From contig CM068548.1 of the NCBI GenBank assembly GCA_035048495.1, positions 1,860,001-1,924,000 of the forward strand: a stretch of DNA of 64,000 bases, in the 5' to 3' direction. The position numbers and the translations under genes are program-made. Origin of the DNA: Euptelea pleiosperma. Taxonomy: Eukaryota > Streptophyta > Magnoliopsida > Ranunculales > Eupteleaceae. Positions within the stretch are counted from its first letter, which is position 1; each line of letters begins with the position of its first letter. Below the pieces are notes generated by a model. The model saw nothing but the letters and a program-made list of their open reading frames with translations. It searched no databases and was not told where the DNA came from. This document shows positions 42,781 through 53,600 of the stretch, piece after piece.

Positions 42781-44647
42781 TCATAATTCCATACCAAAAA
42801 AAGCAATGTTGCGAATCTAGGAGTTCACTAAATCAACACACGAGGCATCAAAAACAATCTGTGAGTTACAACCGCCAATCCAAATTCCAAATCCTCCACG
42901 TGAGAATCATTAGCAAAGTAGATATCGCCTAAAATGGACATCTATCACATCCAGCTAAAATCTCATAACCTCAAAACCTCCCGCACACCTCCCTACCATA
43001 AGTCTAAACCTCACAAACCATCGTTGTTAATGTGTTTTAAACATTGACAATAAGATTTAATTGAAATAACTCATAAAGTAAGGTGTATATAATATTCTTA
43101 TTTTTTTTAGAACTTTTCTATTATAATAACTTTTTTTTCAAAATTCCTGCTATCTTTAGTCTGCATAAGACTTGGTATGTCAGACTCAGCATGTTGCCTT
43201 GATCTCAAAGCTAACAAGTCACATTCCAAAGCTCTTCCACTAACATGCCAATCAGGCAAGATAGCATAGCCCAACAAACAATGGCAATTAGCATGTGATG
43301 AAGGTTGCTACTCATTGGCAATTGGAGTCCTTGCAAGGTTGCCTACCCAGGGGTGCAGGCAGCGAGAGCACTTTTGATCGCTAGCGCTAGTGACCATATT
43401 GGTGACTAGCTCCTCTCCATGGTGTCAAGTTGCTACTTTTGTAACCTCACAGCTTGGCAAGCAGACCCAATGGATAGCATGTTACTGCTTGCTGCCAAGC
43501 TAGCACAGGGGAATCCCACGCTGACCCTACCATCAAACCATCACCTAAAGCCCAATCTGCAACTACATTTCCAGTTGACAGACAACTGATTGCAAAATTG
43601 ATGGTGGATGCACAACAGCTGTACGAGGTATTGCTTTCTGTCACAAGATACTTGTTGCCTTAGAGTTGACCAAGGAAAATAACCATCAACAATCAAACTG
43701 TCATGCTAATGAGAAAACCATGATGAGTAGGCAGCAACGTAGACAACCAAACATTATTCAGCATTCCTTCATAAGTACTCCACCCAGCACTTGGCAGGCA
43801 ACCTGAACAGACATGGGTGCCACCCTTTCCCCATAATCATTTGTACCTTACTTTATGGCAGATGTTATTCTTTCAATTTCCCAATCCGTTGCTACTATTA
43901 CGAATGGAGGGAGAAACTATTAACATAAAATTCGACTTTATCAGAAAACTTTAAGTCATCTAACTTGACAAGAAAGCAAGTTGGTATTCAAGGAAAAATT
44001 ATAGAAGAAGGAAAATGGTGCTAAGTGGCCTTGGGCAACTAGTTCAGCTTACTGATGAACTTGTTAGAACAGGACACGCTACACCTACTCCCATGTAAAC
44101 ATTCTTATAATTTAATACATCAATCAAATAATAATATTAGTAAGAAAAGAAATTACATCAGAAGTATGACCATCTACTTCAGTCCTGAAATTTTATTGAA
44201 CATAGGAGACTATGATTTTATAGAATTATTTCATATTAAAACAAGCAACCAAAGCTTGGACTTGCTAATGTGAATTCATAAACCTATTGTTATCAGTAGG
44301 TCTTGCTTCGTGCAACAATTATGATGCAAACAAGATCCCAAATTCCTTACTAGCATGTCCATATTTTGAGACCTTCTATTCACAAGTAGTTAAGAGCTAA
44401 AGATTCCAACACATTCACTACTCACAAACAAAAGATTCCAACACATTCATAACCAAACATCCCTTATACCATAAAAAAGTCTTAACTTTGTCTAAAATTT
44501 AAAACCCCAGATGAGTAAATTTTGAATCTAAATTTCCAATTTTTAAATATAAATCAGTTTGCATTTTCTGTTAAATTTTATCAGTGAACTCAAAGTAAAC
44601 CAAAGGACAAACCAAGCACTAGAAACTACAAAAAATTGAAAAATTAC
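42781..44647. other. Spacer downstream of the LEA_2 exon
   Basis: No gene is recognised. I searched the minus strand here for the expected second exon of the gene at 44648-45232 and found no convincing match. Confidence 0.45.
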
Positions 44648-45232
44648 CTTAAGCGGAATCTCGAAGAACAAGAGCCCTAGCTTCCCTTGAACCTCCGTAA
44701 CAGTATCGAAAGGAATGGAACCCTTAGCCAGATCCTCAAGAAAGTAAAATGCATCAAACAGAACATCAACTGCATCTAACTGAAGAGTAGCGTTCACGTA
44801 TGACGAACCCCTCGCCCTCAAATGGCCCTCATTTGAAGTCACAAACCCTAATTGATTCCCTCGGTAGCCGATGGAAACAACGAGAGAGCGGTAATCGAGC
44901 GAGAAAAAATCTTTGTTGCGGACTTTAATGGTGAGAGCCAGGGAGATGTCGAGAGAGAGAGAGGGGAGCGTGTGGAGACGGACATGTTGGAGACGAATGC
45001 GGACTACATTGAGATCAGGGTCGGAGGGCCAGAGGAGGAAGACTGCTATGGCGAAGAGGATGAGAGAGGCGAAGCAGAAGAGGCGACGCCGGAGGCAGCC
45101 GAACAGGCTTGGAGGGCTATAAAGAGGGAGGATGATGTATTGCTGTTGTTGTTGTCGTCGTTGTTGGTGGTGAGGATCTGGGGAAGGAGGCAAATGGTAG
45201 TAATAGGCTGTTGGTTCTCCCTTTGTTGCCAT
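44648..45232 (-). CDS. LEA_2 / NHL-type membrane protein, exon 1
   Basis: Family members are small plant proteins with a cytosolic Pro-rich N-terminus, one membrane helix and an extracytosolic LEA_2 (water-stress and hypersensitive response) beta-sandwich. The frame starts at MATKGEPTAYYYHLPPSP (ATG at 45232); an in-frame ATG 22 codons upstream is less family-like. A His/Gln-rich stretch follows, then the helix LFCFASLILFAIAVFLLWP (about residues 60-78) and the LEA_2 domain with LDISLALTIKVRNKDFFSLD, SIGYRGNQLGFVTS and RGSSYVNATLQLD, to GLLFFEIPLK. There a GTAATT donor begins at 44647; reading on gives a non-family tail. The family's short last exon (after IPLK, about 20 residues) was not found, so the gene is incomplete here or has a long intron. 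The coding sequence itself looks intact. Confidence 0.85.
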
Positions 45233-45539
45233 GTTTGTTCTGAAATTGGTCCAACAGAAGATCAAGGTGGTGATTGGGTATTTGATGTCAAGAGCCATGT
45301 CACAGGACTTTTTGTTTCGTCTTCCTTAATTGTGTGTAGAACGAGTAAAACTTCGCTTACCGTCGACGGTCAGTAAATCCGCTGACCGCTCACATTATGA
45401 ACTACGTGGCAACTTTTCAGAGGACACTGTACGGATGTATGGCCAATGTCCATGAATACCTACAAACAAAAAACATGGACCCGAATTGTCATTTTCATTG
45501 GTTGATTTTAACCGTGGGAATTTACAAGGCTTAAAAGAT

Positions 45540-45764
45540 GCCATTTTAACGATATAACGGAACGGGCGTTAGGGCGTTTAAATGAATTGTAACGGACAGG
45601 GGCAAGAATGAAAACAAAAATGGAAAAAACTGAAAAAAAAAATGAAATTTAACGAAAAAAGAAAAAAAAAAAATTCTAGGCGTCAAAACGGTTCTTAGCA
45701 TTACGGGGTTAGGGTGTTACCGTTTTTAACGACCGTTAAAACTGTTAAAATGGCGTTATTTTAA
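45540..45764. repeat. ACGG/CCGTT palindrome-rich element, left fragment
   Basis: Words such as GGAACGGGCGTTAGGGCG, ACCGTTTTTAACGACCGTT and AACTGTTAAAATGGCGTTA recall the larger element at 60537-60930. The hairpin MITE at 45765 is inserted next to or inside it. Confidence 0.6.
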
Positions 45765-46265
45765 GGGAGCACATATTTGCACACCCATTTCCTATCCCGG
45801 TGGATTTCTAGTCAGGGCACACCCCAAAAAGAGAGATCTCTCTCTAAAACTTGGCTGACCGGTGACCACTCAGAAAATGAGCCACGTCGCATGGATGTTG
45901 CCAAGGCCTAGGTGGACCTACAAACAAAAACTCAGCCTGATTAGTGATTTCAAGCCTTTCAATCTTGTACCCCAAATAATGGTTGGTAATGCTCAAATTC
46001 TCACGGTTAATTCAACCCATGAAAATGGCTCCATCCAACGCTTGGAAATCACTAATCAAGTTGATTTTTGGTTTGTAGGTCCACCTAGAGATTGGCCAAA
46101 CGTCTATACGGTCAGTGTCCTCTAAAAATGTGCCATATGACTCATTTTGTGGGCGGTCAGAGATGGTCACCAGTCAGCCAAGTTTTAGAAAGATCTCTCT
46201 TTTGGGGTGTGCCCGAATTAGGAGTCCATCGGGATAGGAAATGGGGTGTGCAAATATGAGCTTTC
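45765..46265. mobile_element. Hairpin (foldback) MITE, 501 bp, with 8-bp TSD
   Basis: Nearly the whole element is one inverted repeat. The left arm starts GGGAGCACATATTTGCACAC and the right arm, in complement, GAAAGCTCATATTTGCACAC. Both run through ATTTCCTATCCC, GGGCACACCCCAAAA, GAGAGATCT, ACTTGGCTGAC, GGTGGACCTACAAAC and TGATTAGTGATTTC towards a central loop near 46000. TATTTTAA is duplicated at both borders (45757-45764 and 46266-46273), pointing to a hAT-type transposase. Non-coding. Six further partial or decayed members occur in the window. Confidence 0.9.
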
Positions 46266-46391
46266 TATTTTAATCAGAAAATTTCTTAAACAAAAAATAA
46301 TTTTAAACTATTTACAAAAACATATATAATTTTTGAAAATTTACAAAAAAATAACTAGACACCCTTTCAAAGGGCTCTCTCCCTGACAAAA
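46266..46391. other. Flank between the hairpin MITE and the Athila-like element
   Basis: AT-rich. It ends CTAGACACCCTTTCAAAGGG, a short stretch and CAAAA. CAAAA (46387-46391) is the left target duplication of the Athila-like element. Confidence 0.7.
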
Positions 46392-48725
46392 TGAAAATAG
46401 AATTTTCCCGCGTCGTTGGTTACGAAAATCCTAGATCTCAAAAATATTTGTAATTATCCGATTCTTTTTCACTCAAATCCTGCAAAAATCACAGGGTTGT
46501 ACAGTGGCTCGTGTCGGATGTCGATCCGCACTCGGGGTTAGTTAGCGCGACTCATGAACATGCAATGACTGATTTTTATCAAGAAAATATGGAGAGGTGA
46601 GAATGGTGATGGATTTAAAACATGCTTAGTGATTTCTAGAGAGAGAAATTGACATAAGATTAAAAAGAAAATAACTAACACAATGAAGTAATACTAGAAT
46701 TTATTGAAATAATAACTTTCTTACAATATTCTCAATCAAAATTGCGAACTAAACATAAAAAGAACTAAAAGGATTAAACTATAAAGCCGTAAGAACTAGA
46801 GAGAGGAAGAGAATAAGAGGAGAGAGAGTATGAATTTTTAGAGAGAGAGAAGAGACTAGAGAGATCTAGAGAGAAAAAGAAAACTCATGACCACTTACCC
46901 TAAGTGATTAGGATCGGCCAAAGGAGAGAGCGGCTGGATGGTGGTGGCTGATGTTGTAGTGGCCTGCAAGTTGAGGAGCAAGTCGGCTTCCTCCTCTCTT
47001 CTTCTCTATTAACTCTTCCCCTTTTTTTTTTTTTTTTTTTTTTCGTTTTTGTTTCTTTTCTTCTGACAGAGAGAGAGAACGGTGAAGTGAGGGAGAGGGG
47101 TTTTGACGGCTTGGCCAAGTGGTTGGGGACGATGGTGGCAGTAGGGGGACGGTAGTGATGGTGAAGCACGGTTGTGCTGTTGGTGAATGGAGGTTGGATC
47201 AACGGTGGTGCAGGCTGTAGGGCGGTAGAGGCGGTGGATGGAGATGCTGTCTGTGTGGAGGCGTTGCAAGAGGCAGCAACGAGGAAGGGGAGGGCGAGCT
47301 GGGATGGTGATGGCGGCAAGGGCTGAGAACGGTGGTGCACCAGTCCGGTGGGAGGCGGTGTGAAACGGTGGTGGTAGACGGTGTAGGCAGCAACCGAAGT
47401 TGCAATCACGTGGGATCCCCCCGTTGGCTTTTATAAAGGTGTTGGTGATCAGCCTGGGGCAAAGGAGATGGAGAGACGGGGGAAAAAATGGAGTTGCAGA
47501 TGGCCGGAGTTCTGCAACTCCGGCGAGAATAAAAGAGGAAGATGAAAAGAAGAAGGTGGAGAAGAAAAGGAAAAAATGGGGCTAAGGGTGAAGGGATCCG
47601 TGCGGGATTGATAGGGGGAGAGAATGGAAGAGATTGGAGGGGGATTAGGGTTCGAACGAACCCTTCTCCCTCCTCTTATAAAGCTCCCTATTTCCATTAA
47701 TGGAAATAGGGTATTTTTTTGAAAATAAAAAAATAAATTTTTTTTTTTTTTTTTTTTTTTAAGTAAAAACCTACTTTTCTATGGGGAATCTCCCCAATTA
47801 GTGGACCCCCCATTTTTTAATTAAAATTATTTTGAAATTCACGGGGTCCACTAACTTGTCGGACAGCGGGTCGATGATGATGGGCCCGGCTATTGGCCCA
47901 CATGGACTGATGATGTCCATCGTCTCACAAGATGATGTGACAGACATTCTGATGGCGATCGGATGGATGGTGACTTGATTGGGACCCAGATTGGTAGATT
48001 GACGGATCTAGAGAGATCCAACGGTCCGATTGAAGATCCAACGGTCCGATGGAAGATCCAACGGTCAGAAAGCTAAGGGAGATGAGATAGAGCCGAAGGG
48101 TAGGAGTTCTGGGGTTAGGTCAGTAGATTCGAGGATCGAGAGATGAAGAGAGATGGAGAATAAGAAGAGATAAGAGAAAAAGTATCAAAAAAATGGAAAA
48201 AAGCACTGGCGGAGGGTCTGGAACCCTGGTCTTCACTGTGACCATCCTCACGCTTCTCCAGTAGAGTCGACTATCATTCCTTGCTGACTCATGTGGCTTT
48301 AAACGCTTTGGTCCGTCTCTTGGTCATTGGCTCTCCTGCTCTCTTCGTTCTTTGGGCCGGCTTTTTGGTCCTCTTATTCAGCCCATATTTGGCCCATATC
48401 TTCTAGTCATAGCATGTGGGCTCTTTAAGCTTTGATAATGGGCTTTCATGATCGATTTGGGCCCACAAGTCTCGAGAATCGTCCCATCGGGGTTTCCTGC
48501 GACAGAAGAAGCGCGTAATGAGACTCTATCAGAATGACTTCATATCTAGACTTCCGAAAATGTGTTTAATGCATGCAAATATACCATTTCGTCCAGAAAA
48601 GTGTGTTCTACGCAATGAGATAGACTCTTACATAGAAAAGTGGATAATTAGAGCAGTTTACGTAGGAGAATGCAATAACGCTAAAAGGATAATTGCTTAA
48701 AATAAGCACTTTTGAGCGAATATCA
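46392..48725 (-). repeat. 3' LTR of the Athila-like element (2334 bp)
   Basis: Runs TGAAAATAG to GAATATCA on the plus strand, giving TG and CA termini in element orientation. It contains a TATA box, (T)n runs of 22 and about 24 bases, GA-rich purine tracts and a triplet of GATCCAACGGTC words near 48017-48066. Inside it, next to 48726, the minus strand reads GGTTGGGGGTTG, the polypurine tract. Confidence 0.95.
47428..47435 (-). promoter_or_regulatory. TATA box in the 3' LTR
   Basis: TATAAAAG on the minus strand. The 5' LTR has the same site at 59173-59180, where it would drive the element's transcript. It is the best TATA match in the LTR in this direction. Confidence 0.55.
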
Positions 48726-50676
48726 CAACCCCCAACCAGCATATTGCCAATCCTTGGCAATTAGTGCGAAATAAATGAGCTTAAAAGGGCTCTGCACATG
48801 CTGCACACTTTTTCATATTAGCTCTGGGAAAACACCGTTCGTCAAATCATTGAATGGATGCAAAAACAGTTACATGCTAGCGAAGAGTTGGAAAGTTTTT
48901 GCAAGACTACAGACTGATAATCATGACCCAGATTAGTCAGACTCTGCGTGTGTGTGTGCTCAACATTCTCATCATCCGACAGTAAAGATTTTCAGATCAC
49001 CTCTAAGTTTTTCTGCCTCGACCTCAAATCTCACATGTTTAGCACTCAGAATAGAATCACACAAGAAGGGTTTTCTTCTTTTCTCTCAATTTATATGTGA
49101 GGAGATGTATTTAATATAAAGAGGCAAAAGATCTCACATATGTTTTATTTGAAGGAATGACATCTTTAACAGAAGAAGATCTCATGATTGGAATACCACT
49201 TCACTCGGGAATGTCAGATCAAACTCTATAGCTTCTCTTTCTCCAATCTCCACATTTTATGATCGTGCTATCCTAGAATCAAGTAGGACTTTCCTGGGTT
49301 GTAATAAGGCTTAGGTCAGGTGTAGAGAGATAAAGGAATACAGGATTTCAAAGATCTTGAGAGGATATTGCCATTTTCTTGAATTTTTCCTGCGACGTAA
49401 CACCATTATCTGGTTCTTTTTCCTTTTTTTTTCGTATTTTTCTCTTTTTCTTGATATTTCTGAGACTGCTCAATTTCTTTTCAGCTCTTCTTCATACTTT
49501 CTTTCTATATTTTGTTTTTGGCTTGAACCACTTTCTTTTCCTTTTGATTCTTCTTCTTTGCTTTTCTTTTTCACGGTACACCCACATCAGTTATTCTTTT
49601 GTCCATCTCAAAATAAGGGTAGCCAGTCATGTTTCATAGCTATACTGGATTTTAGGTTGATGGGTTTACAAAGAAAAGGCTTTTATAAAAGGGTTCAAGG
49701 GGTTTCTAGTGAAGTATAATTCAGGTGAGTAAAAAGGCTGAATGGTTCAGAAAAATGGCCTAAATCATTTTCTAGGGTTTGCACTATCATGTATACTGTT
49801 TTGACTGGATATAGAGAAGGTTCTGTCGTAGTAATACAATGTTGATGTCGTTCCGAGTTTTATGATCGAAGCAAAAGATAATGAGATCTCTCAACGAATA
49901 TTGCGGGCATGAAGAATAGTGAGTCATCTTGTGACTCAGGATTATTGTATAACTCTCCGAAATGATTAAAGGTTCGAAAGCTCACTGGGTTAGGTCTCCA
50001 CAATTATTCTCACAGGATCTCTAGAGTTTCAAAACTTAGGATGACTCTGATGTTGATAGTGTACAATTGTGCCAAATCTGAGTTTTTCTGAGTTTTCAAA
50101 CCTGCTGTAGTCATGCTTGACTTGACTCAACGCTAACAAAAATTGACATCCTCAATACTGATTTAACGGAGGTTTTCAGCTAATCAAAGTCAGGGTATTT
50201 GACACATTTTTGAAATTCTAGAAAACTTTTGGAGAACATCGGAAATCACCCCAAAAACAAAAAGTTTTTTTTTTTTTTTATTATTATTTTTTTTTTTTTT
50301 TTTATTATTTTTTTTTTTTATCAAAATGAAGACATGAGTTTTGGTAAATACCCACCCCCAACCAAAATACAGCACCGTCCTCGGTGCTCATGACCGGGAC
50401 ATAAAATGATGAAAAATCAGTGATGATGATGCAAAGGTTCAGGGAGGATGTTACCAAGTCGGCAGAAACTCGACAGTGTGATACCTGATGATCGGAAGAA
50501 TGAATGTACCTGCATTTCCAGAGATATAACAGTAATAACAAATGCATGAGACTCATGTACTCTAGGAATACCGGAATTGCCTTTCCGAAAGCGCTAAGTT
50601 TTACGTCTTCAGCCAGACATGACGGGGGTGACAGGCACCCCCAACCAAGTTGGAGCGCAGGAGACTGAGTGGATCA
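48726..50676 (-). other. Non-coding 3' region of the Athila-like element
   Basis: About 1.95 kb between the gag-pol stop and the 3' LTR. Many Athila elements carry an env-like gene here; I see no frame longer than about 120 codons and no membrane-protein pattern in the element direction. It includes A/T homopolymers (50265-50319). Three CACCCCCAACC-like words (complement: G-rich, polypurine-like) occur at 50355, 50637 and beside the LTR at 48728. Confidence 0.7.
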
Positions 50677-53600
50677 TCAGTCGACATAGGCAGGATCGAT
50701 GAGATCGATCTCAAAAGTCTGAATGAGCGACACCTCAAGTTCATGGAACTGCTTTAGACGCTGGCCATTTACCTGGAATGAGGAGTGATCCTTGGGATCC
50801 TCAATAGTGATTGCTCCGAAGGGTGTGGCTGCGGTGACCGTATAAGGACCAGTCCACCTAGATTTCAGTTTACCAGGGAAGAGATGAAGACGAGAATTAT
50901 AAAGAAGGACCTTCTGTCCTGGATGGAACTCTTTCCTGAGGATGCTCTTGTCATGTATCCACTTCATTTTGGCTTTGTAATTCTTGGACAAGTTGTAGGC
51001 ATCATTTCTGAGTTCTTCTAACTCATTCATTTGAAGTTTCCGCTCCTCCCCTGCGGAGTCTAGGTCGAAGTTGAGCTTCTTAATAGCCCACAGGGCACGA
51101 TGTTCAATCTCTACCGGAAGATGACAGGGTTTCCCAAAGACCAGACGATAGGGAGACATATTGAGTGGGGTCTTGTAGGCGGTTCTGTATGCCCATAAAG
51201 CATCAGTGAGACGAGTAGACCAGTCTTTACGTGTGGTATTGACTGTTTTCTCCAAGATCTGCTTGATCTGACGATTAGAAACCTCCACTTGACCACTAGT
51301 CTGCGGATGATAAGCTAGGGCAACCTTGTGGGTTACCCCATACTTTTTCATTAATTGCTCGAATATCCTGTTGCAGAAATGGGTGCCCCCATCACTAATG
51401 ATGGCCTTAGGGGCACCGAATCGGGCGAAGATGAACTCCTTTAGGAATTTGACGACCACTTTGTGGTCATTGGTCTTGGTGGGAATGGCTTCTATCCATT
51501 TGGATACATAGTCTACCGCAAGGAGAATGTACTCAAAACCATAGGAAATGGAAAAGGGGCCCATGAACTCGATGCCCCAAATGTCAAATATTTCATCGAC
51601 CTGGATGGGAGTGAGGGGCATCATGTTCCTCTGGGAGATGCGGCCTAGATGCTGGCAATTAGGACAGGTTTTGCTGTAGATGTGGGCATCTTTAAATAAT
51701 GTGGGCCAGTAGAATCCGCATTGCAGCACTTTTTCTGCAGTCTTCTTAGTGCTGAAATGACCACCACAAGGTTGGTCATGGCACGAGGATAAGATATTGA
51801 GTTGGTCCGACTCAGGGACACAGAGACGAATGATCTGGTCAGGACAGTATTTATACAAATAAGGGTCATCCCAAGAGTAGTACTTAACTCTTGCTAGGAA
51901 TTGGCTTTTGTCCTGTTTTGACCAGTGTGACGGCATTTCTTCGGTGACAAGGTAGTTGACAATGTCAGCATACCAAGGATTAACAGAGATGGCGAACAGT
52001 TGTTCATCTGGAAAGGACTCAGGGATGGGCTGGGTGTCGAAGGATGACTCTAAAGTCAGTCTAGACAAGTGATCAGCCACTACATTCTCAGTTCCTTTCT
52101 TATCCTTAATCTCGAGGTCGAATTCCTGCAGTAAGAGAATCCATCGAATTAATCGAGGTTTGGTTTCCTTTTTCGACATGAGATAACGAAGGGCTGCATG
52201 ATCAGTGTACACAACCACCTTAGTGGCTAAGAGGTACTGACGAAATTTATCAAGGGCGAAGACTACCGCCAGGAGTTCTTTCTCAGTGGTAGAGTAATTC
52301 ATTTGGGCAGAGTTAAGAGTTTTGCTCGCGTAGTAGATCACGTGTGACCTTTTGTCAACTCTCTGCCCTAGAACGGCGCCTAATGCGTAGTCAGAAGCAT
52401 CGCACATTACCTCGAAAGGTAGAGTCCAGTCTGGGGGACGGATAATGGGCGCAGTAGTGAGCTCAGATTTGAGACGCTCAAATGCCTTGACACAGTCAGC
52501 ATTAAAGTCGAAAGGACTATCTTTAGCCAGAAGATGGGACAGAGGTCGAGCGATTTGAGAGAAGTCCTTGATGAATCGCCTATAGAATCCTCCGTGTCCC
52601 AAAAAGGATCGGATGTCACGCACGGACTTAGGAATGGGCAAGGTCGAGATGATATCGATTTTAGCTTTGTCGACCTCAATGCCCTGATGGGAAATGACAT
52701 GTCCCAGAACAATGCCCTTCTTCACCATGAAGTGGCATTTCTCCCAATTGAGGACAAGTCGCTTGTCCTGACAGCGGTGAAGTACAAGCCCTAGATGGTT
52801 CAGACAGTCATCAAAGGATGACCCAAAAATTGAGAAGTCGTCCATAAAGACTTCGAGGAATTTTTCCACCATGTCAGAGAATATGCTCATCATACACCTT
52901 TGAAAGGTCGCGGGTGCATTGCAGAGGCCAAAGGGCATGCGCTTGTAGGCAAAAGTGCCAAAAGGACAAGTGAAGGTTATCTTCTCGTGATCCTCAGGGG
53001 CGATTGGTATTTGATTATACCCTGAGTAACCATCGAGGAAGCAGTAATAGGAGTGACCTGCTAATCTCTCCAACATTTGGTCTATGAAGGGTAAAGGAAA
53101 ATGGTCCTTCCTAGTGTTGGTGTTGAGTCGTCGGTAATCGATGCAGACTCTCCACCCTTTCTTCAGGCGCTGGGTTACCATTTCCTTGTTCTCATTTTCC
53201 ACAACTGTGAATCCTGCCTTTTTAGGGACGACATGAATAGGACTCACCCATTTGCTATCGGAGATGGGATAAATGATACCCGCATCTAACAGTTTAAGGA
53301 CCTCATCCCGGACTACATCCTTCAAGACGGGGTTCAACCTCCTCTGGTGTTCTCGAGAGGTTTTGGATTCATCCTCGAGATAGATGTGATGTTGGCACAC
53401 CGAGGGGTCTATGCCTCGAATATCATCTATAGTCCAACCTATCGCAGATTTGTGCTCGTTGAGCAGCTCGAGAAGTTTTTTACGTTCACTCTCAGACAAA
53501 GCGGAAGCAATAATGACAGGGTAGGTTTCCTTAGGACCAAGATAGGCATAGGAAAGATCTGTTGGGAGTGGCTTGAGCTCCAATATTGGAGTAGATGGAG

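Noticed and set aside
44852..45376. 174-codon plus-strand frame opposite the LEA_2 exon
   Set aside because: It is the antisense shadow of a clearly recognisable gene. Its composition (R/E-rich) reflects the complement of the real codons.
49357..49719. F/S-rich 120-codon frame in the 3' region of the Athila-like element, considered as env-like
   Set aside because: It lies on the wrong strand for the element and is a product of a T/C-rich tract.
50265..50330. Poly-T/poly-A tract as a retroposon tail
   Set aside because: It lies inside the intact Athila-like element, is interrupted by ATTATTATT words and has no adjacent target duplication.
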